Shown: positions 1 through 5,687 of the stretch, piece after piece | Position numbering within the stretch: position 1 is the first letter of the stretch | How the letters are laid out: every line of letters begins with the position of its first letter | DNA from: JAWUWD01 sp034112085 | GTDB lineage: Bacteria > Bacteroidota > Bacteroidia > Cytophagales > Cyclobacteriaceae | Assembly: GCA_034112085.1 (NCBI GenBank) | Contig: JAWUWD010000127.1 | Location: 1-8,047 of the forward strand | Direction of reading: 5' to 3' | Length of the DNA stretch: 8,047 nucleotides | Notes under the pieces: model-generated | Told to the model about the DNA's origin: nothing | Database searches by the model: none | What the model saw: the letters and a program-made list of their open reading frames with translations, nothing else | Program-made: the position numbers and the translations under genes

Positions 1-108
1 CAACGTTTTGCAGACATATTATAGATGTTTAGAGATAAACTATTCTTTAAATTTTTACTAAATGCGGATGATACTAAATGAAATTATTTACACTCTTTAT
101 ATCCTCTT

Positions 109-951
109 TTACAGGTCTCTATGCCAGACATTCATTGATTCTATGGTATCGCCAATAAGTGTATTGTTCACCAATGTGCCTCCAAAATGAAATCCTTGGC
201 GCGCAAATGTTTTATTCATTCCATGTGAATTGGCTCTGGCGATGGTATAAGCTGTTTGAATACCTTCAACTGACATTTGCATCATCATTCTTGTAAGTAA
301 ATGATAAGATAAATTTTTACCTCGATATCCTGGTAAAGTGGCAAAATCAGTCATTTCCACATTGCAAGAGGCTATATCCATTTCCGCGGCTGAAACTGCA
401 ATCAATTCACCTTGATGTTGAACCCCAAAATATTGCACATTACTCTGAATGGTGTCTAGTAAATATTCCTCTTGGAATATAGGAAAAGGGTAAAACTGAA
501 ATACTTGTTTATAAATTTTCGCGATGGCGGGAACATCTTTTTCAGCAAGTTTGACAATTTCATAACCAGCGGGCAACTCGAGGTCTGAAATATCATGAGT
601 TAATGTTGCTGAGTATTTTACCTCATTTATTAAGGTTTTTTCATTTTCAGTCAAATACCCTCTACTGCCATCCATATACTTCCCTAGAAAACAACCTTGT
701 TCAACCCCAAGATAAAAATTGGGTACGATGGCTTCAAGTTTAAAATCGCGATCTAAAAACAGGTGAGAAATACGCTCCGGCACTTTTATAAAAATCTTTG
801 TATAGCGTTTGAGTATAGCCAAATTATGGAGTCGGCCAACAAGATTTTCAACATTTTCTTCCTCATGAATTTTCATGAGATAAACCCGGTCATTATTGGG
901 ACCATGTTGCACCAGTGACTTGGATATGGTTTCAATTTTATCGAACATCAT
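109..951 (-). CDS. ablB: beta-lysine N6-acetyltransferase (AblB)
   Basis: Cytoplasmic GNAT-family enzyme expected to transfer acetyl from acetyl-CoA to the N6 amino group of beta-lysine, giving the osmolyte N6-acetyl-beta-lysine. Counting from the chosen start (280 aa), the first 125 or so residues are the family-specific N-terminal part and the GNAT fold runs from about residue 130 to the end. The acetyl-CoA binding motif is visible around residues 203-220 (GYRGKNL, R210 and G211), followed by NSHGMNKTFARQGFHFGG and a C-terminal GTLVNNTLIG...ESMNVW stretch that I associate with AblB proteins. The open frame extends upstream to 1005, but I prefer ATG at 951 (ATG 948 is equivalent): it removes an implausible 18-residue leader and leaves a 14-bp overlap with the symporter gene, typical of translational coupling. 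Last gene of the ablA-symporter-ablB operon. The family call is seen in sequence and reinforced by ablA; the reaction is inferred from family. Confidence 0.9.
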   Translation of the reverse strand: MMFDKIETISKSLVQHGPNNDRVYLMKIHEEENVENLVGRLHNLAILKRYTKIFIKVPERISHLFLDRDFKLEAIVPNFYLGVEQGCFLGKYMDGSRGYLTENEKTLINEVKYSATLTHDISDLELPAGYEIVKLAEKDVPAIAKIYKQVFQFYPFPIFQEEYLLDTIQSNVQYFGVQHQGELIAVSAAEMDIASCNVEMTDFATLPGYRGKNLSYHLLTRMMMQMSVEGIQTAYTIARANSHGMNKTFARQGFHFGGTLVNNTLIGDTIESMNVWHRDL

Positions 952-2341
952 CGTTAGTAAGTATTTTAGTTGTGAAATACAATAGAGCTGAAGCGAATAA
1001 TCCAAATATGCTAGGATCTAAACCATATGGCATTGGTGTTTTCAAAAAGATGAGTGTAAGCGTAAGCCCCCCTCCTCCCAGCATGCTTACTATAGCTCCT
1101 GGCACATTTGGCCGTTTTGAAAAGTAACCTACCAGTGTCGGAACTAACAAACCAGAAACCATAAAGGCGTAAGATTGAAGTACGACATCAAGAACGCTTG
1201 TAAACCATGAGGCTAATAAGAAGGATACAACACCAAGAATAACGGTGACTATAATTGATCGTTGGATAAGTCCTCCTTTCTTTCTGCTCAATTTCTTTAA
1301 TAAATCATTCTCAACATTTCCTGACGCTGCTATCAAGCAACTATCTGCTGTCGACATAACAGCTGAGAAATATGATGCTAATACAAAACCTGCGATACCG
1401 ACAGGTAGTACATTATTAAGCATCATGGGCAGTGCTGATTCAGCATCACCTTCAGGGTAGGCGACCCTGGCTAGCATTCCCAGAATAACCCCCGTAAAGG
1501 CCATCAGCGGATATTCAAAGATGCCCGCGATAAAGAAAGCCTTCTTCGCTTCGGCTACATTTTTTGTTGCATAGACACGTTGATACAAGGTCATCGCAAT
1601 AAACCAAATAGGTATAATGGCAAATGCCCAATTGACGACTGTGACCCATGAAATATTAAACATAGAAAAGTGTGAGGCTGGAAGAGAAGCTTGAATTACT
1701 TCCCACCCACCAAGTTTTACATAGGCAAATGGAATACCTAGAAATAATAACCCGGATAGTAACACAATCCACTGAATGGTATCAGTATAAATGACTGCTT
1801 TAATACCACCCATGCTCGTATAAATAATAACGACCAGTGACATCACGATCAATGAGAAGAATAAGGGGTCTGTCCATGTTACCTCTTGAAACACACTCGC
1901 AGCTGCCAGTTTGCCACCTGCAAGTATTTGTCCGGCTGTAAATCCTATGTAACCAATGCCTGAAATAATAGCGGCCAGCATCCCAACCGATTTATTATAC
2001 TTAAGAGTTAGAAAATCAGGAAATGTCAATAAACCTGATTCAATATCCAATCGCTTAAGTTTGGGAACGGTGAGCACAGCAGCCGTCCAAGCACCGATAA
2101 GACCGGTAAATAAAAGCCAACTCCCTGATAGCCCCATGGTGAATCCGAGTCCTCCAAGTCCAATTGAAAACCCACCTCCCACATCCGTTGCAGCAATGCT
2201 TAAGCCAACATGCCCCGCTTTAATACTTCGGCCTCCAACATAATAATCTTCTCTTGATTGGTTTTGCTTTAAGAAATAATAACCCACGTAAATGATCGCC
2301 AAAAAGTACAGTCCGAAAATGACATAGTCTATCCAATGCAT
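938..2341 (-). CDS. sodium:solute symporter (SSS family) within the ablA-ablB operon
   Basis: Inner-membrane secondary transporter of 467 aa, usual SSS length, rich in hydrophobic segments and consistent with about 13 helices. Family marks: DYYVGGRS near residues 32-39 just after helix 1, a glycine-rich second helix (about 48-66), GGIKAVIYTDTIQ at 178-190, and SAVMSTAD at 326-333. A327, S330 and T331 fit the positions that bind the Na2 sodium ion in PutP and vSGLT (family knowledge). The substrate cannot be read from the sequence. The start at 2341 lies 2 bp after the ablA stop and the end overlaps ablB, so the three genes are almost certainly cotranscribed and coupled. Context suggests uptake of lysine (the precursor), of beta-lysine or its acetylated form, or of another compatible solute; this is inference. 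Confidence 0.92.
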   Translation of the reverse strand: MHWIDYVIFGLYFLAIIYVGYYFLKQNQSREDYYVGGRSIKAGHVGLSIAATDVGGGFSIGLGGLGFTMGLSGSWLLFTGLIGAWTAAVLTVPKLKRLDIESGLLTFPDFLTLKYNKSVGMLAAIISGIGYIGFTAGQILAGGKLAAASVFQEVTWTDPLFFSLIVMSLVVIIYTSMGGIKAVIYTDTIQWIVLLSGLLFLGIPFAYVKLGGWEVIQASLPASHFSMFNISWVTVVNWAFAIIPIWFIAMTLYQRVYATKNVAEAKKAFFIAGIFEYPLMAFTGVILGMLARVAYPEGDAESALPMMLNNVLPVGIAGFVLASYFSAVMSTADSCLIAASGNVENDLLKKLSRKKGGLIQRSIIVTVILGVVSFLLASWFTSVLDVVLQSYAFMVSGLLVPTLVGYFSKRPNVPGAIVSMLGGGGLTLTLIFLKTPMPYGLDPSIFGLFASALLYFTTKILTNDDVR

Positions 2342-2343
2342 AC

Positions 2344-3819
2344 TTAATAGACAGGCTCTAAATGTTGGTAACCTGAGTTTTTGACTGCATGATTGATTAG
2401 GTCATCGTGCAAAGACTCATCTTTCCACAATTCCTGACCTTCAGGAGACAAACTATCAATAGGATCAAAATACAAATACAATTTAGAGTCATCAACACTT
2501 GGACTTCTATATATGCTTATTCCTGTAAGTTCATTATAGTAGTCATGACTGTGTACATCTCTTTTACCTCCTCCTCCCGGAGCATCTGTCACAAATAAAG
2601 GAGTATTAAATCCAGCAGTCACGCCACGTACAGCTTTTTCCAAAGCCACAGTTTCTTTGATACTGGTTCTCATATCCTCTGACCCTGGCACCATATCGTG
2701 CTGATAAACATAATATGGTTGAACATTCATGTAAGACAGTTTGCGAATAAGGTCAATCATACTTTCAGGCGTATCGTTCACACCTCTGATCAAAACACTT
2801 TGATTTCTAACGATTACTCCCCTTTGAAAAAGATGAAGCATAGCTTCTCGTGTGATATCAGTGATCTCGTTTGAACTATTGAAATGCGTGTGAAGTACTA
2901 CCTCTTTTCCTTTATCTCTTCCTTTGTTTACCACGTCTACCAATGCTTGTGTCCAAGCCGTGTCAGTCAAAATCTTCATTGGCATTACTGCTGGTCCTTT
3001 TGAGGCAAAACGCATCCTCCTCACATGAGGGATCTCCAACAAAATCTCACCAATCATGCGTAAACGATCTGGTGCAAGCATGTAAGCATCTCCGCCAGAA
3101 ATAACTACATCTTCTATCTCCGGTCTGGATGCGATGTACGCGAATGCCTTTTTCCAGTTATCAGGAGCATTCTTAAATCTTTGTTTATCCACACTTTCTG
3201 TATTGCCTCCAATCGCATAACTCCGCGTACAGAATCGACAATACACTGGACATACATCCAACGGAAGGAAGAGAACTTTATCAAAATATCGATGTACCAA
3301 CCCATCTACCGGAGAATCATTTTGCTCGCCCAATGAGTCTAACATCAGCTTAGGATGGTCAGGTTTAAACCCATCATCGACCGGGATAAATTGAATTCGT
3401 AAAGGATCATTCCATGGATCATTCCAATCAATAAGACTTATGATGTAAGGAGAAATACTCAGGTTCATAGGCGCCTTTTCCATTCCTCTTTTGACCTGAT
3501 CAATAAACTTTGTGTCTACAAGACCTTTTGTTAGTTCCTCAAGCTTTGATACTTTTCGTACAGTATGCTTATTTTGAAATTTAACATTTAAAAACTCTTC
3601 TGTAGACACGTCACAAAAGGCAGGAATTCTTTTCCAAAAAGTACCTTTAATGAACTCTCGATGTTTGAGTTCATCTACACCCACAAACTCTTTTATATGA
3701 TTTGGAATATCCTGATTATCAAGGGTTTCCAGTAATTCATTTTCACTTATTGACTTTGGCAAGTCATTGAAATTTTCCGCCTCTTCTATGATAGTGATAT
3801 CCTGTTCTGTATAATACAT
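2344..3819 (-). CDS. ablA: lysine 2,3-aminomutase, KamA-family radical SAM enzyme (AblA)
   Basis: PLP-dependent radical SAM enzyme expected to convert L-lysine to L-beta-lysine in the cytoplasm, the first step of N6-acetyl-beta-lysine synthesis. The radical SAM cluster motif C-x3-C-x2-C is at C190, C194 and C197 (CPVYCRFC). SGGD is at 241-244. GVND at 346-349 and D412 of DAPGGGGK supply the two aspartates that hold the lysine substrate in known KamA proteins, and K419 of GGGGK is the PLP-binding lysine. The protein has 491 aa, longer than the clostridial enzyme (about 415), mostly through an acidic N-terminal part of some 100 residues. Glutamate or arginine 2,3-aminomutase is possible from the fold alone, but the adjacent ablB argues for lysine. 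The ATG at 3819 has only an A-rich leader and no clear Shine-Dalgarno, usual for Bacteroidota. Two bases separate its stop from the symporter start. Confidence 0.93.
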   Translation of the reverse strand: MYYTEQDITIIEEAENFNDLPKSISENELLETLDNQDIPNHIKEFVGVDELKHREFIKGTFWKRIPAFCDVSTEEFLNVKFQNKHTVRKVSKLEELTKGLVDTKFIDQVKRGMEKAPMNLSISPYIISLIDWNDPWNDPLRIQFIPVDDGFKPDHPKLMLDSLGEQNDSPVDGLVHRYFDKVLFLPLDVCPVYCRFCTRSYAIGGNTESVDKQRFKNAPDNWKKAFAYIASRPEIEDVVISGGDAYMLAPDRLRMIGEILLEIPHVRRMRFASKGPAVMPMKILTDTAWTQALVDVVNKGRDKGKEVVLHTHFNSSNEITDITREAMLHLFQRGVIVRNQSVLIRGVNDTPESMIDLIRKLSYMNVQPYYVYQHDMVPGSEDMRTSIKETVALEKAVRGVTAGFNTPLFVTDAPGGGGKRDVHSHDYYNELTGISIYRSPSVDDSKLYLYFDPIDSLSPEGQELWKDESLHDDLINHAVKNSGYQHLEPVY

Positions 3820-3824
3820 TATGT

Positions 3825-3839
3825 GTCAATTTTGTTGAC
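3825..3839 (-). promoter_or_regulatory. small inverted repeat just upstream of the ablA start
   Basis: A perfect 5-bp inverted repeat, GTCAA-N5-TTGAC, ends 5 bp before the ablA start codon. In the transcript it would form a short, weak stem next to the ribosome landing site; in DNA it could be a downstream operator half-site pair. Its sequence differs from the GTTCT palindromes upstream. It could be chance. Confidence 0.3.
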
Positions 3840-3858
3840 CTAAATCAAATAATTTTGA

Positions 3859-3866
3859 CAAATGTA
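3859..3866 (-). promoter_or_regulatory. ablA: candidate ablA promoter -7 element
   Basis: On the minus strand the sequence TACATTTG is an exact match to the Bacteroidota -7 consensus TAnnTTTG. It lies about 40 bp before the ablA ATG. No TTTG is found at the expected -33 spacing; that place holds the palindrome at 3875-3886 instead, suggesting a weak or regulated promoter. Confidence 0.5.
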
Positions 3867-3874
3867 AATATTAC

Positions 3875-3942
3875 GTTCTGTAGAACCTATTTATGTTCTA
3901 TAAAACATATATTATAAATAGGGCATAAATGTTCTATTGAAA
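3875..3942. promoter_or_regulatory. three-copy GTTCTRTARAAC-like palindromes, candidate MarR operator
   Basis: Three related 12-mers occur on the plus strand: GTTCTGTAGAAC at 3875-3886 (arms GTTCT/AGAAC), GTTCTATAAAAC at 3895-3906, and a degenerate GTTCTATTGAAA at 3931-3942. The first two start 20 bp apart, about two helical turns, so dimers would bind the same face. Copy 2 is nested in a second inverted repeat, TATGTT-N6-AACATA (3893-3910 region). Copy 1 sits directly upstream of the ablA -7 element where the -33 box should be, a position fitting repression. A further 10/12 match, GTTCTGTATAAT, lies at 3804-3815 inside the first ablA codons and may be chance. The neighbouring MarR-type protein is the obvious candidate ligand; that link is inference. 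Confidence 0.5.
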
Positions 3943-3967
3943 AGTTGTTTCAAAGCCAAATTAAGTG

Positions 3968-4444
3968 TTAGTCGTCTATTGGTTCTTCAGTTGTAAGTAG
4001 TGGTGAAGCCTCCATTTCTCTGATCTCCATTGCAGAGATAATAATGCTCAAGGATGTTTGGACCATCTTTTTATCCTCCGATGTTAATTTACTTAGCTTT
4101 TGGGCTAACCTATCGTGAAGTACATTTGGAGTTGTTTCAAGAAGCTTAATTCCTGATGCAGTAAGCAGTATTGTTTTGGATCTTTTATCTAATTCATTGC
4201 TAAGCCTTGCGATATATCCACGTTTTTGAAGTCTATTGAGAATTCCGGAAATGGTACTAGAATTCAAACTGAGCAATTCCATCAACTCTTTGTGCGTAGA
4301 CCTATAATCTAGACTATTCTGTAAATGACCCAAGCAAAGTAATTGTGTAATGCTAAGACCAAAATCCTTTTGAATGGCTTTCGATTCTAAGTTTAATGAT
4401 CGAACAATTTTTCGAATACTGACTATAATTTCTAGTGAATCCAA
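3968..4444 (-). CDS. MarR-family transcriptional regulator
   Basis: A 158-aa winged-helix DNA-binding protein of the MarR family, acting as a dimer. The helix-turn-helix is around residues 48-80 (THKELMELLSLNSSTISGIL, then NRLQKRGYIAR), and the wing carries the family's D-x-R signature (D86, R88) followed by TILLTASG. Flanking helices at both ends form the dimerisation part. No ATG is available: the frame is closed by TAG two codons upstream, the next methionine is near residue 55, past the start of the HTH, so the start is TTG at 4444. It lies upstream of ablA on the same strand with a 148-bp gap holding candidate operators. MarR proteins control compatible-solute genes elsewhere (EctR, CosR), which makes osmotic control of ablA-symporter-ablB plausible. 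The ligand or signal is not visible. Confidence 0.88.
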   Translation of the reverse strand: MDSLEIIVSIRKIVRSLNLESKAIQKDFGLSITQLLCLGHLQNSLDYRSTHKELMELLSLNSSTISGILNRLQKRGYIARLSNELDKRSKTILLTASGIKLLETTPNVLHDRLAQKLSKLTSEDKKMVQTSLSIIISAMEIREMEASPLLTTEEPIDD

Positions 4445-4448
4445 TTTC

Positions 4449-4472
4449 TACTTTATGTTAAAATACAAAGTA
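4449..4472. promoter_or_regulatory. inverted repeat in front of the MarR-type gene, possible autoregulatory site
   Basis: Minus-strand TACTTT (4472-4467) and AAAGTA (4454-4449) form perfect 6-bp arms around a 12-bp spacer, with 8 of the outer 10 positions matching. It ends 4 bp before the TTG start. The left arm contains TACTTTG, one base short of the TAnnTTTG promoter element. It could be an operator over the regulator's own promoter, but the sequence is unlike the GTTCT motif in front of ablA. Confidence 0.35.
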
Positions 4473-4530
4473 AAGCATTTGTATGTAAAAACGCACACAT
4501 TTGCCATTTCCCTCTATGCTCCCCTGCATC

Positions 4531-4575
4531 CTGGCTGTTCACTAAATCCATTCACAGAATGGATTCTTAACGTTC
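4531..4575. repeat. hairpin block, copy 1 (9-bp stem, 3-nt loop)
   Basis: Perfect hairpin AATCCATTC-ACA-GAATGGATT at 4545-4565. It is preceded by CTGGC-N3-TCACTAAA and followed by CTTAACGTTC. The whole 45-nt block aligns without gaps to 5385-5429: the flanks are nearly identical while the stem sequence differs with pairing kept. Confidence 0.7.
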
Positions 4576-4765
4576 GCCCCTCTCCTGCCAAAATGCCAAA
4601 AGAGTGCTCTACTCCTGCTAAGTGTAAAATGAAGTGCTATTAAGGAAAAAGAAAGGCCTACTCTAAAACTATTAATCCCACGCATCAATCCAAAGCTAAG
4701 TAATATCGCAATGCCATTATATAACAACTACAGTGATTCCCGTAATACGAGGAACGAGTATTTAC

Positions 4766-4814
4766 ACATAATAACAGTTATCGGACTTCAGTACTATAAC
4801 GACAGTTATTATGT
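4766..4814. repeat. bipartite inverted repeat with ACATAATAAC arms
   Basis: ACATAATAAC at 4766-4775 pairs with GTTATTATGT at 4805-4814, and inside them GTTAT (4777-4781) pairs with ATAAC (4796-4800), giving a two-step stem separated by small unequal bulges. Read on the minus strand the right side is ACATAATAAC then TGTCGTTAT, which resembles ACATAATTAGTCGTTATGC on the plus strand at 5003-5021. The two-step stem with bulges recalls folded integron attC sites, but the canonical GTTRRRY core is absent. Confidence 0.55.
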
Positions 4815-4887
4815 TAAGGAAATCACGGCCTGTACACTTCCAATGTTTTTATATAATAACATTATGTCTGCGCTCCGTTTCTCTTCG

Positions 4888-4908
4888 CTTGCCCTCGCCA
4901 AGGCGCTG
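4888..4908 (+). repeat. GC-rich module R, copy 1
   Basis: A 21-nt module beginning CTTGCCCT and ending GGCGCTG, 15/21 identical to the copy at 5062-5082. It overlaps two small nested hairpins, CGCC-AA-GGCG (4896-4905) and GGCG-CTG-CGCC (4902-4912). Confidence 0.45.
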
Positions 4909-4913
4909 CGCCA

Positions 4914-4942
4914 CCGCTGAAGCTAAGGCGAAAGCGTTCGGG
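4914..4942 (+). repeat. GC-rich module A, copy 1
   Basis: A 29-nt module starting CCGCTGAAGCT, with AAGCGT at 4932-4937, and ending GGG. It is 23/29 identical, without gaps, to 5453-5481. Confidence 0.6.
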
Positions 4943-5023
4943 TAAATAGACCGCACAAAAATCATCCCTCCAGTGTGAAGAAAATTCAGTTCAGCGACTG
5001 TTACATAATTAGTCGTTATGCAA

Positions 5024-5084
5024 AATAGCCGCTCGGCCAGCGCGCTATGTCAACCGCACGGCTTGCCCTGCCCAAACGGCTATT
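5024..5084. repeat. inverted repeat AATAGCCG/CGGCTATT enclosing GC-rich module R
   Basis: 8-bp perfect arms at 5024-5031 and 5077-5084 with a 45-nt, GC-rich loop containing a palindromic AGCGCGCT (5039-5046) and module R. The ACATAATTAGTCGTTATGC motif lies just upstream at 5003-5021. Confidence 0.5.
5062..5082 (+). repeat. GC-rich module R, copy 2
   Basis: A 21-nt module beginning CTTGCCCTGCC and ending CGGCTA. It is 18/21 identical to copy 3 at 5502-5522. Both copies lie at the 3' side of a larger inverted repeat. Confidence 0.55.
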
Positions 5085-5105
5085 AATAGTTTTCCCAACC
5101 CGCTG

Positions 5106-5121
5106 TCACGCTCTGGCGTGA
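5106..5121. repeat. stem-loop TCACGC-TCTG-GCGTGA
   Basis: Perfect 6-bp GC-containing stem with a 4-nt loop. No U-tract follows on either strand, so it is not a typical intrinsic terminator. Confidence 0.45.
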
Positions 5122-5231
5122 TGACCAGCCCAAAATGAGATTTATAGGCAAAATGAATTACTACAATTTCAATATTCGGACGATTGTCCAGTTCGCTTTC
5201 AAATACGCGATTCTCAGCACTTAAGATTTGC

Positions 5232-5268
5232 CTCTAAAACACATGGTTGCCAACGCTCTGTTTAGAGC
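5232..5268. repeat. overlapping hairpins around GTTGCCAACGCT
   Basis: CTCTAAA (5232-5238) pairs with TTTAGAG (5261-5267), or alternatively GCTCT (5255-5259) pairs with AGAGC (5264-5268) across a 4-nt loop. The 12-mer GTTGCCAACGCT at 5246-5257 recurs exactly at 5368-5379, again preceded by CTCTAA, and its GCCAACGCT part recurs at 5584-5592. Confidence 0.5.
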
Positions 5269-5384
5269 AGCATTTCATCTTGACTGATGGCTGTTATATA
5301 TAGTTCTGTGGTAAAGAAGCTCTTAATCAAATAAGAATGGCTCACAGGGCTTGTATTCTCTAATGGTGTTGCCAACGCTACAGG

Positions 5385-5429
5385 CTGGCCTCTCACTAAA
5401 ATGATCTACCAGATCATTTCTTAACGCTC
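5385..5429. repeat. hairpin block, copy 2 (9-bp stem, 3-nt loop)
   Basis: Perfect hairpin AAATGATCT-ACC-AGATCATTT at 5399-5419, preceded by CTGGC-N3-TCACTAAA and followed by CTTAACGCTC. Compared with copy 1 the flanks agree at 13/16 and 9/10 positions. Five of nine stem pairs differ, each with both partners changed. Confidence 0.7.
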
Positions 5430-5452
5430 AATCCCACTCAAGCCGCACGCTG

Positions 5453-5481
5453 CCGCTGAAGCTTTAGCGTAAGCGTCTGGG
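5453..5481 (+). repeat. GC-rich module A, copy 2
   Basis: Second copy of the 29-nt module, 23/29 identical to 4914-4942. It is followed at once by the long TTTACTTTTTT inverted repeat. Confidence 0.6.
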
Positions 5482-5483
5482 CT

Positions 5484-5547
5484 TTTACTTTTTTCATTGA
5501 CCTTGCTCTGCCGAAGCGGCTACGCGAAGGCGCTGTAAAAAAGTAAA
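5484..5547. repeat. long inverted repeat TTTACTTTTTT/AAAAAAGTAAA
   Basis: Perfect 11-bp arms at 5484-5494 and 5537-5547 enclose a 42-nt loop that carries module R and smaller GC pairings such as GCC-GAAGC-GGC. The arrangement (AT-rich arms around a GC-rich core) parallels the repeat at 5024-5084. Confidence 0.6.
5502..5522 (+). repeat. GC-rich module R, copy 3
   Basis: A 21-nt module beginning CTTGCTCTGCC and ending CGGCTA, 18/21 identical to 5062-5082. Confidence 0.55.
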
Positions 5548-5554
5548 CAAAAAA

Positions 5555-5625
5555 TCTAGACAGAATAATGCTGCCACCCACAGGCCAACGCTCACCTCGC
5601 TATTCTGCCATGCCTAAGCTCTAGA
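5555..5625. repeat. bipartite inverted repeat TCTAGA-CAGAATA / TATTCTG-TCTAGA
   Basis: TCTAGACAGAATA at 5555-5567 faces TATTCTG (5601-5607) and TCTAGA (5620-5625). The two stems are separated on the right by a 12-nt one-sided bulge. The loop includes a third GCCAACGCT (5584-5592). Confidence 0.5.
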
Positions 5626-5664
5626 TCATTCTATTTAACATAATGTTATTCACGTTTTCAAAAC

Positions 5665-5687
5665 CTGAATCCATTTATCAGATTCAG
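5665..5687. repeat. stem-loop CTGAATC-N9-GATTCAG
   Basis: Perfect 7-bp arms with a 9-nt loop, just outside the right 13-bp boundary repeat. Immediately upstream is GTTTT-C-AAAAC (5654-5664). No terminator-like U-run follows. Confidence 0.45.

Larger units (their letters stand above)
4855..5650. repeat. segment bounded by a 13-bp exact inverted repeat
   Basis: AATAACATTATGT at 4855-4867 is the exact reverse complement of ACATAATGTTATT at 5638-5650, 770 bp apart. The repeats enclose all three GC-rich islands and most of the hairpins. This could mark the ends of a non-coding mobile element such as a MITE-like unit. Against it, no flanking target duplication was seen, and the 13-mers are AT-rich and partly self-complementary, so they may simply be two more members of the ACATAAT motif family. 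Confidence 0.4.

Noticed and set aside
1..17. Possible start of another leftward gene (minus-strand ATG at 17-15, reading MSAKR)
   Set aside because: Only five codons lie in the window, with no convincing promoter or leader, so it cannot be supported.
1..108. Search for a terminator downstream of ablB
   Set aside because: The stretch is AT-rich without a GC stem followed by a T-run on the transcribed strand.
952..1005. Upstream extension of the ablB open frame by 18 codons
   Set aside because: It would overlap the symporter gene by 68 bp; ATG at 951 gives the ordinary short overlap and a better N-terminus.
4374..4920. Open frames of 60-90 codons on both strands (4374-4643 plus, 4542-4727 minus, 4711-4920 plus)
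   Set aside because: They cross hairpins and repeats or the MarR-type gene, have no recognisable domain, and their composition is not protein-like.
5484..5547. Long inverted repeat as an intrinsic terminator
   Set aside because: The arms are AT-rich with a 42-nt loop, and no gene ends nearby on either strand.
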